From NCBI RefSeq assembly GCF_003208655.1, contig NZ_QKLU01000002.1:374285-438284 (forward strand): a stretch of DNA of 64,000 nucleotides. The letters run 5' to 3'. This stretch comes from Pedobacter nutrimenti. Lineage in GTDB: Bacteria; Bacteroidota; Bacteroidia; Sphingobacteriales; Sphingobacteriaceae. The position numbers and the translations under genes are program-made. Shown one piece after another: positions 36,754 through 45,448 of the stretch. Within the stretch, counting starts at the first letter, position 1; each line of letters begins with the position of its first letter. A model generated the notes under the pieces. That model was not told the DNA's origin and did not search any database. It worked only from the letters and a program-made list of their open reading frames with translations.

Positions 36754-36760
36754 GTATTAG

Positions 36761-37744
36761 ATGGACAAAATTAAAAATATAGGTGTTTTAACTTCTGGTG
36801 GTGATGCGCCCGGAATGAATGCTGCCATAAGGGCAGTTGTGCGTGCGGCAATTTACTATGAATTGCAGGTGACCGGAATTTTAAGAGGCTATGAAGGATT
36901 GATCAACGGAGATTTTATCAGCATGGACAGGAAGTCTGTTGCAAATATCATTCAAAGGGGAGGGACGATTCTGAAAACAGCCAGGAGTGATGATTTCAGG
37001 ACAAAACAGGGCCGGCAAAAAGCTTATGAACAACTTAAAGCAAATCAGATTGATGCTTTGATTGTTATTGGTGGAGATGGAACCTTTACCGGGGCAAATT
37101 TGTTTGTTCAGGAGTTTAATTTCCCTGTAATTGGTTTGCCGGGAACTATAGATAATGATCTTGCCGGAACTGATTTTACGATTGGATATGATACTGCAAT
37201 CAATACGGTGATCAATGCTGTAGATAAAATCAGGGATACTGCAGAATCCCATGACCGCTTGTTTATTGTGGAAGTAATGGGCCGTGATTCAGGTCTTATC
37301 GCGCTAAGAAGTGGAATCGGGGCAGGTGCTGAAGCCATTTTGATCCCGGAAGCAAAGACTGGAATTGACGGCCTTGTGACCAGACTGGAGCATGGTCGTA
37401 AAGACAAAGCTTCAAAAATTGTTATTGTAGCCGAAGGAGATGATGCAGGGGGTGCGTTTAAGGTTGGAGAAGTGTTAAGGGAAAAATTTCCGTCTTATGA
37501 CATTAGGGTTTCCGTGCTGGGACACATTCAGCGCGGAGGAAAGCCAACCTGTATGGACCGGGTCTTGGCCAGCCGTTTTGGTGTTGCAGCCGTGGAGGGC
37601 CTTATTCAGGGGAAATCGGGAGAAATGATTGGTCAGGTGAACCGGGAAATTAGGTTTACCCCTTTTGGTCAGGCCATAAAACATATTAATGCAGAAGAAA
37701 TAAGTCCAGCCTGGCTCAAACTGGTTGAAATTTTATCTTTGTAA
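36761..37744 (+). CDS. pfkA: ATP-dependent 6-phosphofructokinase PfkA
   Basis: 327 residues, as in bacterial PfkA. Motifs: LTSGGDAPGMNAAIRAVVR, VIGGDGTFTGA (Gly of GGDG consistent with ATP use), LPGTIDNDLAGTDFTIG with the catalytic Asp, DKIRDTAESHDRLFIVEVMG, and the C-terminal LGHIQRGGKPTCMDR. It commits fructose-6-phosphate to glycolysis. The 7-bp gap after dsbD suggests one transcript, with no obvious functional link. A terminator follows directly. Confidence 0.97.
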   Translation: MDKIKNIGVLTSGGDAPGMNAAIRAVVRAAIYYELQVTGILRGYEGLINGDFISMDRKSVANIIQRGGTILKTARSDDFRTKQGRQKAYEQLKANQIDALIVIGGDGTFTGANLFVQEFNFPVIGLPGTIDNDLAGTDFTIGYDTAINTVINAVDKIRDTAESHDRLFIVEVMGRDSGLIALRSGIGAGAEAILIPEAKTGIDGLVTRLEHGRKDKASKIVIVAEGDDAGGAFKVGEVLREKFPSYDIRVSVLGHIQRGGKPTCMDRVLASRFGVAAVEGLIQGKSGEMIGQVNREIRFTPFGQAIKHINAEEISPAWLKLVEILSL

Positions 37745-37767
37745 AAAAGGGCTTTAAGCCCTTTTTT
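37743..37767. terminator. Bidirectional terminator between pfkA and the YbjQ-like gene
   Basis: AAAAAAGGGCT-TTA-AGCCCTTTTTT, an 11-bp symmetric stem whose right side reaches the stop codon of the convergent gene. Confidence 0.85.
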
Positions 37768-38086
37768 ATTCTATAATAACAGCGGTTCCTGTTGCGGCAA
37801 CCATCAGCATGCTGCCCCCACTACCTACTGTTTCATAATCCAGGTCTACACCGATAATCGCATTTGCACCAAGGGCTGCTGCATATTGCTGCATTTCATT
37901 TACCGCGGTATCTTTACCTTCCCGGAGCACTTGTTCATAGGATCCCGAACGTCCTCCGACAATGTCCCTGATCCCGGCAAAAAGATCCTTAAAAATATTC
38001 GCCCCAATTATGGTTTCTCCCGAAACCAGGCCAACATATTTTACTATTTTTTTCCCCTCTATTGTATTTGTGGTTGTAATCAACAT
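37766..38086 (-). CDS. YbjQ (DUF74) family protein
   Basis: 106 residues, the standard size of YbjQ. Core features are [35 protein letters not shown], and the C-terminal [18 protein letters not shown]. It is annotated in databases as heavy-metal-binding domain; it forms pentamers in known structures and the function is unknown. Confidence 0.93.
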   Translation of the reverse strand: MLITTTNTIEGKKIVKYVGLVSGETIIGANIFKDLFAGIRDIVGGRSGSYEQVLREGKDTAVNEMQQYAAALGANAIIGVDLDYETVGSGGSMLMVAATGTAVIIE

Positions 38087-38270
38087 AATCTCTTTTTTAA
38101 ATTTTGACGACCAGTGCCTGAGTTTGTTACAGGTTTGGGACCTGCAGATTCCTAAAATAACATTTTGGTGCTGGCAATTGTTTTTAAAGGGTTCCTGGTG
38201 TTTCTGCTATTGAAAAAAGAAAGGGTTTTCCCTGGCTGCTTAGGGTTTGATGAATTATATAGATTGCATC

Positions 38271-38301
38271 TTGCTTATCATTAGTATTTTACTTATTTTT
38301 G
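38271..38301 (+). promoter_or_regulatory. rpsP promoter
   Basis: TTG at 38271-38273, a 20-nt spacer and TATTTTTG at 38294-38301. This is the best -33/-7 match in the window. The leader to rpsP is about 50 nt and could form a short CCCG/CGGG hairpin. The rest of the gap 38087-38270 shows only a small CAGGT/ACCTG hairpin. Confidence 0.75.
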
Positions 38302-38359
38302 CAGCCCCGCTAGCATAAAGCTCCGGGAACTATGTTGAATACATAAATTAAAAAACAAA

Positions 38360-38917
38360 ATGGCAACTAAAATCAGATTGCAAAGATTCGGTAAAAAAGG
38401 AAAACCTTTTTTCCACGTAGTGGTAGCGGATTCCCGTTCACCAAGAGATGGTAAATTTATTGAGCGTTTAGGTTCTTATAACCCAAACACCAATCCAGCA
38501 ACCATTGAAATTAACTTTGAAAAATCATTAGACTGGGTAAACAAAGGTGCACAACCAACGGATACTTGTCGCGCTATCCTTTCTTATAAAGGTGTTTTGT
38601 ACAAAAAACACTTAGAAGGTGGTGTTAAAAAAGGTGCTTTAACAGCAGAACAGGCAGAAGCAAAATTTGCCGAGTGGTTAAGTGCTAAAGATGGTCGTAT
38701 CGAAGGTAAAAAAGATGGCCTGACTAAATCTAAAGAGGAAGTTAAGAAAGCTGCTTTAGCTGCAGAAGCTAAGAAAAATGCAGACCGCGCTGCTGCAATC
38801 GCTGCAAAAAATGCACCGGTAGCTGAAGAAGTTGCAGAAGAGCCTGTAGCTGAAGAAGCTGCAGAAGAAACTCCTGCTGCTGAAACTGCAACAGAAGAAA
38901 ACAAAGAAGAAGCATAG
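38360..38917 (+). CDS. rpsP: 30S ribosomal protein S16 with long C-terminal extension
   Basis: 185 residues. The S16 core occupies about the first 85 ([44 protein letters not shown]). The other 100 residues are a Lys/Ala-rich helix-like stretch followed by an Ala/Glu/Pro tail ([20 protein letters not shown]). S16 proteins of Bacteroidota tend to be longer than the roughly 80-90 residues of E. coli, but the acidic tail is low-complexity and its role is unknown. First gene of the rpsP-rimM-trmD-rplS block. Confidence 0.97.
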   Translation: MATKIRLQRFGKKGKPFFHVVVADSRSPRDGKFIERLGSYNPNTNPATIEINFEKSLDWVNKGAQPTDTCRAILSYKGVLYKKHLEGGVKKGALTAEQAEAKFAEWLSAKDGRIEGKKDGLTKSKEEVKKAALAAEAKKNADRAAAIAAKNAPVAEEVAEEPVAEEAAEETPAAETATEENKEEA

Positions 38918-38936
38918 TATTTTTGTTATTCTATGG

Positions 38937-38980
38937 AATAGCGAAGGGTTCATTTTTATGAAAACCCCTTCGCTATTTTT
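38937..38980 (+). terminator. Terminator between rpsP and rimM
   Basis: AATAGCGAAGGG pairs with a matching CCCTTCGCTATT arm, with an inner TTCAT/ATGAA helix and a right-hand bulge, followed by TTTTTT. It lies inside what is usually a single operon and would lower rimM-trmD output relative to S16. Confidence 0.8.
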
Positions 38981-39007
38981 TATGAATAAGGTTTATATGA
39001 GGGAAAA

Positions 39008-39535
39008 ATGAAAACAGAAGAGGCTTTTTATATTGGCTACATCACCAAAACCAAAGGATTAAAAGGAGAGGTTCAGCTCTATTTTGAATACGATGAACCA
39101 GAAGCGCTTGATCTTGATGTTGTTTTTGCGGAGATCAATGGGAAAATGGTTCCTTTTTTTGTAGACTCCTATAAACTCCAAAACAACAATACCGGCAATT
39201 TTTACTTTGAGGATATTGACCACATCGATAAGGCCCAAACGCTGTTAAAAAAGAAAATTTATATTGCCCAGGACAAAGTCCCTGTCCGGGATGAAGACGA
39301 TTTTCATTACAATGACCTTAAAGGCTATCTGGTGTCGGATGAGACCAGAGGTGAATTGGGAGAGATTATCGAAATTAATGAATATCCTCAGCAATTTGTG
39401 GCTACAGTTTCTTTTCAAAATAAGGAAATCCTCTTTCCTCTGAATGAAGACATGATCGTTGAAATAGACGAAGACAATCAAACTCTTTTAATAGACCTTC
39501 CTGATGGTCTTTTAGACATATACCTTAATCCTTAA
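39008..39535 (+). CDS. rimM: Ribosome maturation factor RimM
   Basis: 175 residues. An N-terminal RimM beta-barrel ([19 protein letters not shown]) and a C-terminal PRC-barrel ([35 protein letters not shown]) are present. RimM binds S19 and helps 30S head assembly. It is 10 bp before trmD. Confidence 0.96.
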   Translation: MKTEEAFYIGYITKTKGLKGEVQLYFEYDEPEALDLDVVFAEINGKMVPFFVDSYKLQNNNTGNFYFEDIDHIDKAQTLLKKKIYIAQDKVPVRDEDDFHYNDLKGYLVSDETRGELGEIIEINEYPQQFVATVSFQNKEILFPLNEDMIVEIDEDNQTLLIDLPDGLLDIYLNP

Positions 39536-39545
39536 GCCGTTTTTT

Positions 39546-40223
39546 ATGCGTTTTGACATCATATCTGTTCTGCCGGGTTTACTGGAAAGTCCTTTTGCCC
39601 ACTCCATTTTGCAAAGAGCGCAAAAAAAAGGTCTTACAGAAATCGTGGTGCATAACCTAAGAGATTATGCCACGAACAAGCAAAAAAGTGTGGATGATTA
39701 TCCTTATGGCGGCGGTTCGGGTATGGTTATGGGAATTGAACCTTTTGCAAAGTGTATTGAAATGTTGTGTGCAGAAAGGGAATATGATGAGGTTATTTTT
39801 ATGAGCCCGGACGGGGAAAGGCTTGACCAGGGGATCGCAAATGAATTGTCAATAAAAAAAAATATAATGATTCTCTGCGGGCATTATAAGGGGATCGACC
39901 AGCGCATCAGGGATATTTTTGTGACCCGGGAAATCTCTATAGGCGATTATGTCCTGTCGGGTGGGGAATTACCTGCGGCGGTTCTTGTAGATGCCGTTGT
40001 GCGGCTATTACCAGGTGTTTTGAACGATGAAACTTCAGCCCTCTCTGATAGCTTTCAGGGAGAATTGCTTGATGCCCCGGTGTATACCCGTCCAGCCGAT
40101 TGGAAAGGGCACAAAGTGCCGGAAATCCTGTTGAGCGGACATGAAGCAAAAATCAATGAATGGAGGTATGAACAGGCCCTTGAGCGGACTAAAAAACGCA
40201 GACCGGATTTACTTGCAGATTAG
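39546..40223 (+). CDS. trmD: tRNA (guanine-37-N1)-methyltransferase TrmD
   Basis: 225 residues. The SPOUT trefoil knot is seen in [30 protein letters not shown] and [13 protein letters not shown]; the Asp of GxxxRRPDLL-like [11 protein letters not shown] lies at the C-terminus. It methylates G37 using SAM. Its last four bases overlap the stop of the convergent HTH-like gene, so the usual direct trmD-rplS link is broken here by two inserted small genes. Confidence 0.97.
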   Translation: MRFDIISVLPGLLESPFAHSILQRAQKKGLTEIVVHNLRDYATNKQKSVDDYPYGGGSGMVMGIEPFAKCIEMLCAEREYDEVIFMSPDGERLDQGIANELSIKKNIMILCGHYKGIDQRIRDIFVTREISIGDYVLSGGELPAAVLVDAVVRLLPGVLNDETSALSDSFQGELLDAPVYTRPADWKGHKVPEILLSGHEAKINEWRYEQALERTKKRRPDLLAD

Positions 40224-40567
40224 TCTTTTGTCAGGAGTCCAATAATTTTCTCTTTATCCTTTAGCTGGTCCTTTAGTGCAGCGCTAAGCTCTCTGCAGTT
40301 TCTTAGATCATTTTTTAAAGAGGCATATTCTGTTTCTGATTCCCCGGGGCCGGTTCCTTCTTTGACTGCGGCCTTATCCTGTTCAAAAAACACATTTGGC
40401 GAAACATTTAATATCGCTGACATCGATACAATGTCATTGTATTTGATAGAACCTTTGACCAGACTTAGTTTTAATCCGTCAAAAGTTTTGTCCATTTCAA
40501 CCGCAAGCCAGCTTAGTGATCTGTTCTTTTTTTTCAGGATTTCATCGACGGTTGTCTTCAGTGTCAT
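40220..40567 (-). CDS. Small HTH (XRE-like) protein with coiled-coil tail
   Basis: 115 residues. The N-terminal 60 residues fit a Cro/cI-type helix-turn-helix ([20 protein letters not shown] ... [18 protein letters not shown]). After a Gly/Glu linker, a leucine-patterned helix ([20 protein letters not shown]) looks like a dimerisation zipper. DNA binding is inferred. It is divergent from another small HTH-like gene and convergent with trmD (4-bp overlap). Such XRE plus coiled-coil proteins are common in this phylum, with unknown targets. Confidence 0.75.
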   Translation of the reverse strand: MTLKTTVDEILKKKNRSLSWLAVEMDKTFDGLKLSLVKGSIKYNDIVSMSAILNVSPNVFFEQDKAAVKEGTGPGESETEYASLKNDLRNCRELSAALKDQLKDKEKIIGLLTKD

Positions 40568-40573
40568 AAAAAA

Positions 40574-40680
40574 TTAGTTAACGTATGGTTGTTAAACAGA
40601 AAATATTAGGTATATTTACGATAAAATAATATGTAATTACTTACAAAATTTTGCTAAAAATAAACAAAATACCTAACTAA
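40574..40680. promoter_or_regulatory. Divergent control region with nested inverted repeats
   Basis: Two perfect inverted repeat pairs are nested in the 126-bp gap: TTAGTTA (40574-40580) with TAACTAA (40674-40680), and TTAGGTAT (40606-40613) with ATACCTAA (40669-40676). A near-consensus -7 box TATATTTA sits at 40611-40618. The layout resembles an autoregulated divergent switch. Confidence 0.4.
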
Positions 40681-40693
40681 ATCATTAAAAATT

Positions 40694-40972
40694 ATGAATG
40701 ATATCATTTGGAAGTACAGAATTAATGATCATCTGGATAGACTGACGCTGAAAGAATACAGGGCTGCCATTAAAATTATCCCCAAAGTACTGGATGTTTC
40801 TGTTAATACTTTTCATAATTACCGAAGAATTAAAATCAGGGATAAACAGGATATCCCTTATGAAAAAGTTAAGATGCTCGAGAACCTGTTTGAAGTTAAA
40901 ACAGGAGAGCTGGATAATTTCAGGTTACAAGGCACTTCGCTGCGTCAGTTGATGAAACGTGGAAATTATTAG
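40694..40972 (+). CDS. Small HTH-like protein of unknown function
   Basis: 92 residues, basic. Predicted helices include IPKVLDVSVNTFHNYRRIKI, which reads like an HTH with its recognition helix, and YEKVKMLENLFEVKTGELDNF, similar to the later helices of XRE domains. I do not recognise a named family. It is divergent from the XRE-like gene over a shared control region and upstream of rplS by 196 bp. Confidence 0.65.
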   Translation: MNDIIWKYRINDHLDRLTLKEYRAAIKIIPKVLDVSVNTFHNYRRIKIRDKQDIPYEKVKMLENLFEVKTGELDNFRLQGTSLRQLMKRGNY

Positions 40973-41113
40973 ATACTTAAGCAGATCATATAATTGAGCC
41001 TCCTTTTGTTTTAAACCCTGTTTAATTTGATTTAAAAAGTGAAGCGAAGATGTGGAAAGTTTAAAGAATGTGGAAAAAAACAAAAATACCTTTTATTTCT
41101 AAAAAATATTTCC

Positions 41114-41121
41114 TAATATTG
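41114..41121 (+). promoter_or_regulatory. Candidate -7 box of rplS
   Basis: TAATATTG, 7 of 8 to TAnnTTTG, about 48 nt before the rplS start. It is expected because the inserted HTH pair cuts rplS off from trmD transcription. Confidence 0.4.
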
Positions 41122-41168
41122 CAATCCGATTTTTAAAGAACAAAAAGTCGGCTTAATAGCTTAAAATC

Positions 41169-41516
41169 ATGGATTTAGTAAAATTTGTTGAAGAGCAGGT
41201 AATCGTAAAAAATGAATTTCCTGCATTCAAATCAGGAGATACAGTGAGTGTTCACTATAAAATTCGCGAAGGTAATAAGGAGCGTATCCAAATTTATCAA
41301 GGCGTAGTGTTACAACGTAATAGCGTAGGTGCTAATGAAACGTTTACAGTTCGTAAAATGTCTAACGGTGTTGGTGTGGAACGTATTTTCCCTGTTAACT
41401 CACCTAACATAGATAAAGTTGAAGTGAACAGCCACGGTAAAGTTCGTAGAGCAAAATTATTTTATCTGCGTGAACTTACTGGTAAAGCTGCCCGTATTAA
41501 ATCCAAAAGAGTTTAA
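41169..41516 (+). CDS. rplS: 50S ribosomal protein L19
   Basis: 115 residues, full length. L19 blocks: [75 protein letters not shown]. It lies at the 30S/50S interface. A terminator follows 22 bp after the stop. Confidence 0.98.
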   Translation: MDLVKFVEEQVIVKNEFPAFKSGDTVSVHYKIREGNKERIQIYQGVVLQRNSVGANETFTVRKMSNGVGVERIFPVNSPNIDKVEVNSHGKVRRAKLFYLRELTGKAARIKSKRV

Positions 41517-41538
41517 TTTTCTCTTTAAAATATATCAG

Positions 41539-41569
41539 CCTTCCCGATTAATTTCGGGGAGGTTTTTTT
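41539..41569 (+). terminator. rplS terminator
   Basis: CCTTCCCGA/TCGGGGAGG, 9 bp with one T-G pair and a 6-nt loop, followed by T7. The T-run also holds the TTTG proposed as -33 element of the next transcript. Confidence 0.9.
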
Positions 41570-41602
41570 GTTTACAACCTACCCAGATAAACCTTTGAAT
41601 AG

Positions 41603-41820
41603 ATCTCTGGTGAATCTTGTTTTTATCAGGGCGCTTTAACAGCGCTGTTGTGCGAGGTTTTTTCGTGTATCATTATATACGACCAAGAAGGAAGCAGGGA
41701 AGGACTGAGGGCTTTTAAAACGGCCCGGGAATAAATATATTGATCTAAAAGGTTTCCTGGCAGGGGCAAATTAAAGCGCATAAAAAAAGACGGCCTTTAT
41801 GGACCGTCTTTTTTTATGCG
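41603..41820 (+). ncRNA. Candidate structured small RNA
   Basis: No open frame fits this 325-bp gap between rplS and psd. A promoter-like pair (TTTG 41567-41570, 19 nt, AACCTTTG 41590-41597) and a strong terminator at 41777-41820 bound about 215 nt. Arms GCGCTTTAA (41631-41639) and TTAAAGCGC (41771-41779) close a domain over 130 nt. Inside are a TCGTGTAT/ATATACGA hairpin (41672-41691), the purine-rich GGAAGCAGGG (41690s), a GGGC/GCCC hairpin and CCAAGAAG/TTTCCTGG pairing. I cannot assign a family: the SRP-like GGAAGCAG lacks its 5' partner, and 6S RNA is possible but unproven. Confidence 0.4.
41777..41820. terminator. Bidirectional terminator before psd
   Basis: A perfect 17-bp stem (41777-41793 with 41804-41820), 10-nt loop, GC core GACGG/CCGTC and T7 on both strands. 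It serves the RNA candidate on the plus strand and psd on the minus strand. Confidence 0.92.
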
Positions 41821-41841
41821 TGGGTATGTATTGCGTAATAC

Positions 41842-42501
41842 TTAGCTCAACTCTCCAAGAACAGTAATTCCGCCTTTAACAACCTGATCTAGCTCCAGAT
41901 TTATTTTTGTGCCCAATGGGAGGAACAAGTCTACTCTTGATCCGAATTTAATAAAGCCAAACTCTTTATTCTGGGTAACGACATCTCCTTCTTTAACATA
42001 CCAGACAATTCTCCTGGCCAAAGCGCCGGCAATTTGTCTGAACAATATAGGTGTGCCATTTGCATGTTCTACCACGACTGTGGTGCGCTCGTTTTCTGTC
42101 GAAGACTTCGGGTTCCAGGCAGCAAGGTATTTCCCCGGATGGTACTTGAAAAATTTGACCACCCCAGAAATGGGATTCCTATTGATATGAACGTTTACAG
42201 GAGACATAAAAATGGATACCTGTAGTCTTCTGTCTTTAAAATATTCATCTTCCTGGGTCTCCTCTATCACGACCACTTTGCCATCGGCAGGACAGATGAT
42301 TTGTTTCTCATTTGCTGTAAAAGTCCTTTTTGGGTTTCTGAAAAATTGAAGAACAATTAAGAACAAGGCAAAAGAGAAAATGTAAATAAACCAGCGTAGC
42401 CAAACTAAATCAACAAACCTGTAATCTATAAAAGCATTTAAAGCAAAAATAAACAGCAGGGTAATTGCAATTGTCGTGTAGCCTTCTTTATGTATCGTCA
42501 T
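41842..42501 (-). CDS. psd: Phosphatidylserine decarboxylase proenzyme, short form
   Basis: 219 residues. Two N-terminal hydrophobic helices are followed by FFRNPKRT, ICPADGKVVVIEE, FMSPVNVHINRNPISG, and the self-cleavage site FGSRVDLFLP near the C-terminus, where Ser becomes the pyruvoyl group. It decarboxylates phosphatidylserine to phosphatidylethanolamine, downstream of CdsA. The pssA partner is not in the window. Confidence 0.94.
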   Translation of the reverse strand: MTIHKEGYTTIAITLLFIFALNAFIDYRFVDLVWLRWFIYIFSFALFLIVLQFFRNPKRTFTANEKQIICPADGKVVVIEETQEDEYFKDRRLQVSIFMSPVNVHINRNPISGVVKFFKYHPGKYLAAWNPKSSTENERTTVVVEHANGTPILFRQIAGALARRIVWYVKEGDVVTQNKEFGFIKFGSRVDLFLPLGTKINLELDQVVKGGITVLGELS

Positions 42502-42597
42502 TGATTAAAAATTATTTATGCAAAATTGGGAAAATTATCCGATCTCTGCGTACTTCAGGGATATAAAATGTAAAAAGTGCCCGGGAGCTGATGGTGC

Positions 42598-43140
42598 TTA
42601 AGGATTTAAGGCCCTATAAATCGCACACAGGTTTCTGCCAAGGCCATTGTAATCCAGGCCATAGCCCACTACAAATTCATTTGGGATTTCGAAACCAATA
42701 TAGGCCAGTTCTTCAATCGGTTCAAGCAGGGCTGCGGGTTTAAAGAGCAGGGAGCAAACTTGTACAGAGGCCGGGTTTTTGAGCCTGATCTTTTCCAAAA
42801 TGTGTTTTAAGGTTTGACCTGTGTCCACGATGTCTTCTACCAGGATCACATGCCTGCCGGATAAATCCTCCTGCAGACCGAAGATTTCCTTTACAGCGCC
42901 GCTGCTGGATACGCCCTGATAAGAGGAGACCCGGATAAAACCAACCTCACAGGGCACATCAATCTCTTTCAGCAGGTCAGCCATAAAGAGAAAACTCCCA
43001 TTGAGTACCCCGATAATCAGGGGGCATTTATTTTCATAATCCACATTTAATTGAGTTCCAATCATGCGGGTCCTTTTATTGATCTGATCCTGCTCCAAAA
43101 GGATCCCAAACTCCTTATCCAGTATTTGAATTTTATTCAT
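42598..43140 (-). CDS. hpt: Hypoxanthine phosphoribosyltransferase
   Basis: 180 residues. The PRPP loop VILVEDIVDTGQTL near residue 100, the N-terminal CPLIIGVLNGSFLFMADLL and the base-pocket part YIGFEIPNEFVVGYGLDYN are typical of HPRT. It salvages hypoxanthine and guanine. It begins 9 bp downstream of the GT51 gene and is likely cotranscribed, though the functions differ. Confidence 0.95.
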   Translation of the reverse strand: MNKIQILDKEFGILLEQDQINKRTRMIGTQLNVDYENKCPLIIGVLNGSFLFMADLLKEIDVPCEVGFIRVSSYQGVSSSGAVKEIFGLQEDLSGRHVILVEDIVDTGQTLKHILEKIRLKNPASVQVCSLLFKPAALLEPIEELAYIGFEIPNEFVVGYGLDYNGLGRNLCAIYRALNP

Positions 43141-43149
43141 GCTAAAGAC

Positions 43150-45330
43150 TTAATTGCCTTCTTTTTTTTGTTTTTCAAGTTGTTTTTCCAGCTCTTTCTC
43201 CAGGCGGCGCTGGGCCCTTTTCTCCTGCCTGATCTGCTTACGCGATTTTTGAACAGTATCTGCTTTTACCGAAGCCCTGGAGGTACTGTCTTTATTCTTT
43301 TTAGAACCAAAAATCCGGTCGAACAAACTTTTGGACTCATCGTGGGTCTGTATGGCGGGCATCTGATCGTCATTGTCAAAAGCGGTGGTATCTACTTTTG
43401 CGGAATCAGGCAATAAATACTGCCTCAACCCTTCACGTAGGCGTACATTATAAAAACCGTAGCCAGTAGTGTCCCTAGGGGCAAGGCCTCTTCTGGCCAT
43501 AATATTGCCCATGTACCTAAAGTATGGGAGCAGGTAGTCTTTAAGTCCGCCGTCTCCCCGGAATTTAAATAAAGCGATTTTTGGTCTTGGGACAATATTT
43601 GCTAAAAAGATTCCCTCTCCAAGACTTAAAGAAGCTGGGGTTTTCCCGAAATAATAGCGGGAAGCCTCACCAATGCCATAAATGTTTTTCCCCATTTCGA
43701 TAATGTTGAAGTACACTTCCAGCATTCTTTGCTTACTGACCAGGCGGTTATTTTCAATGAGCCAGACAATAAGAATTTCTTCAGCCTTACGCGCCAAAGT
43801 CTTTTTCCTGCTCAGGAAAACATTTTTAACCAGCTGCATGGAAATTGTGCTTCCGCCGCGAACAAATTCTTTTTTCTTAAAGTTAACCGCAAAAGATTTA
43901 CGGATAGACTCCATCACAAAACCTTTATGACTAAAGAAAGAAGGGTCCTCTGCGGTCAGTAATGCATTTTTAAAATTAGGGGAAACATCATTCAGTGGCG
44001 TGTAATTAGGGTTTGAGGGGCCAATGGTAATGTCCCTCATGGGTTTCCCATACTCGTAAGGGGTATAAACAAAAGTATTGTTGATTTTCTGGAGATCCGT
44101 TTTGCCCCAGCTCAGTATTTTAAAATTCAAGGGACTAAGGGTCGAATTGAATTGTACGCTGTCGGGGTTTGAGCTGTCCAGGTAAAAATTAAGATCATAC
44201 TTCACTTTTCCGCTTACTTTTAAGCCTTCAAGGGATTCAAAAAGCCCCTGTGGGAAGCCATTTAAAATGCCCTGGGCGTCCTGCTGCTCAGCATGGACCT
44301 TCACTTCATAAATTTTATGGGGGGATAAAGTATATTTGAGAAAAGGATGAAAAGTAGCTGTTTTAAGATAAACGGTGGAAGCGCTGTCCAGCGCAACATA
44401 GTTTTTTCCGAAAAGCATTTCTGCATCAATTTTTGCATCCGGGACAACAATATCATCGGTCGCGATTTTAGGGTGATTGATCAATAGATTTTTTATTGAC
44501 CAGGAGCCTTTTATTTTGAAAACGCTGCCACTGTAGTCCGCATCGTTGAGTACCGTCCTGACCGTGTCAAAACTCAGCTTCGCCCGGAGTTTTTTGTTCA
44601 GGTAAGGGAGTTCCACTTTTTTATGGTCCGCAAAAAACACAACATCCATTTGTCTTTTTCCTGGTTTCACGGTCCCGTTCAGGTGCCAGGTTGCCTCTTC
44701 GTTATTGACGACAATGGTGGATTTCAGGTCTCCGTTGTCAATGGTTGCCGTAGTGGTTAAAAACTGAAGTTTGGCCGTATCGTTATCATTGAAGCTGAAC
44801 AACAGATCATGAATTTTCATGTCATCCGGAATTTTATAGAGCAATTGATTGAGCAGGTTATGTGCCAGGTCACCCAGGTCCAGCTTGGACTTGTCATCGG
44901 TCTTGTCTTTCTTTTTTCGTTTAAGGATGAAATCCAGATTGGTCAGGGAATCTTTGACAACCACATTGATTTTTCCTGAATTAAGGGCCATTTCAGAGAG
45001 CTTTACATCTCCGAAAAGGAGCGGGAACAACTTTACGCCAACAGTCAGGTCCGAGATGGAAGAGAGGGTATCCCTGTCTTTGGGAACAACCGAAATGTTT
45101 GTCATATGTACGGTGCTGAGCCCGCTGAAACCCGATGAGCCAATTTTGACTTCCAGGCCATAATCGGTATTGGCCTTGCTGATGGCTTTAGCAATCATTT
45201 TTTGAAGCAGGGCCGCCCGCTTGCTATAGGCCACAGCACCTGCGGCTATAACAATAGTAAGAACTCCCCCGAAAATCCATGCGCCAATTTTTACATACTT
45301 TTTTGGAACCCTTATTTTTGGTAGATGCAT
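43150..45330 (-). CDS. GT51 peptidoglycan transglycosylase with long AsmA-like N-terminal region
   Basis: 726 residues. One N-terminal membrane helix precedes about 400 residues of beta-rich sequence with AsmA-like features (DLTVGVKLFPLLFGDVKLSE, NSGKINVVV). The GT51 domain follows: LLTAEDPSFFSHKG with the catalytic Glu near 461, GGSTISMQLVKN, RKAEEILIVWLIE and GIGEASRYYFGK. No transpeptidase domain follows; the end is a Lys/Arg/Gln-rich tail. It is therefore a monofunctional glycan polymerase, with the N-terminal part perhaps spanning the periplasm. Confidence 0.88.
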   Translation of the reverse strand: MHLPKIRVPKKYVKIGAWIFGGVLTIVIAAGAVAYSKRAALLQKMIAKAISKANTDYGLEVKIGSSGFSGLSTVHMTNISVVPKDRDTLSSISDLTVGVKLFPLLFGDVKLSEMALNSGKINVVVKDSLTNLDFILKRKKKDKTDDKSKLDLGDLAHNLLNQLLYKIPDDMKIHDLLFSFNDNDTAKLQFLTTTATIDNGDLKSTIVVNNEEATWHLNGTVKPGKRQMDVVFFADHKKVELPYLNKKLRAKLSFDTVRTVLNDADYSGSVFKIKGSWSIKNLLINHPKIATDDIVVPDAKIDAEMLFGKNYVALDSASTVYLKTATFHPFLKYTLSPHKIYEVKVHAEQQDAQGILNGFPQGLFESLEGLKVSGKVKYDLNFYLDSSNPDSVQFNSTLSPLNFKILSWGKTDLQKINNTFVYTPYEYGKPMRDITIGPSNPNYTPLNDVSPNFKNALLTAEDPSFFSHKGFVMESIRKSFAVNFKKKEFVRGGSTISMQLVKNVFLSRKKTLARKAEEILIVWLIENNRLVSKQRMLEVYFNIIEMGKNIYGIGEASRYYFGKTPASLSLGEGIFLANIVPRPKIALFKFRGDGGLKDYLLPYFRYMGNIMARRGLAPRDTTGYGFYNVRLREGLRQYLLPDSAKVDTTAFDNDDQMPAIQTHDESKSLFDRIFGSKKNKDSTSRASVKADTVQKSRKQIRQEKRAQRRLEKELEKQLEKQKKEGN

Positions 45331-45436
45331 GCTGTAATATAGATGTTTATTGCCTAAACGTTAAATACAAATGTTTATTTCGTGTTAAAATTACGCTTAA
45401 AAACCCTAAAATCAATTAATTGTAAGCGGGTTTTGT

Positions 45437-45444
45437 TAATTTTG
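45437..45444 (+). promoter_or_regulatory. -7 box of mrp, 4 nt before the start codon
   Basis: TAATTTTG, exact consensus, ending 4 nt before the mrp ATG. It predicts an mRNA without a 5' leader. Confidence 0.5.
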
Positions 45445-45448
45445 AATA

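Noticed and set aside
38584..38953. Minus-strand frames over rpsP
   Set aside because: Shadows of the Ala/Glu repeat tail; Ser/Ala/Phe-rich with no domain.
41690..41700. GGAAGCAGGG resembling the 3' strand of the SRP RNA domain IV
   Set aside because: The matching 5' strand (TCAGG followed by a short stem and GGAA tetraloop) is absent, and the flanking sequence does not pair as in SRP RNA. Kept only as part of an unassigned RNA candidate.
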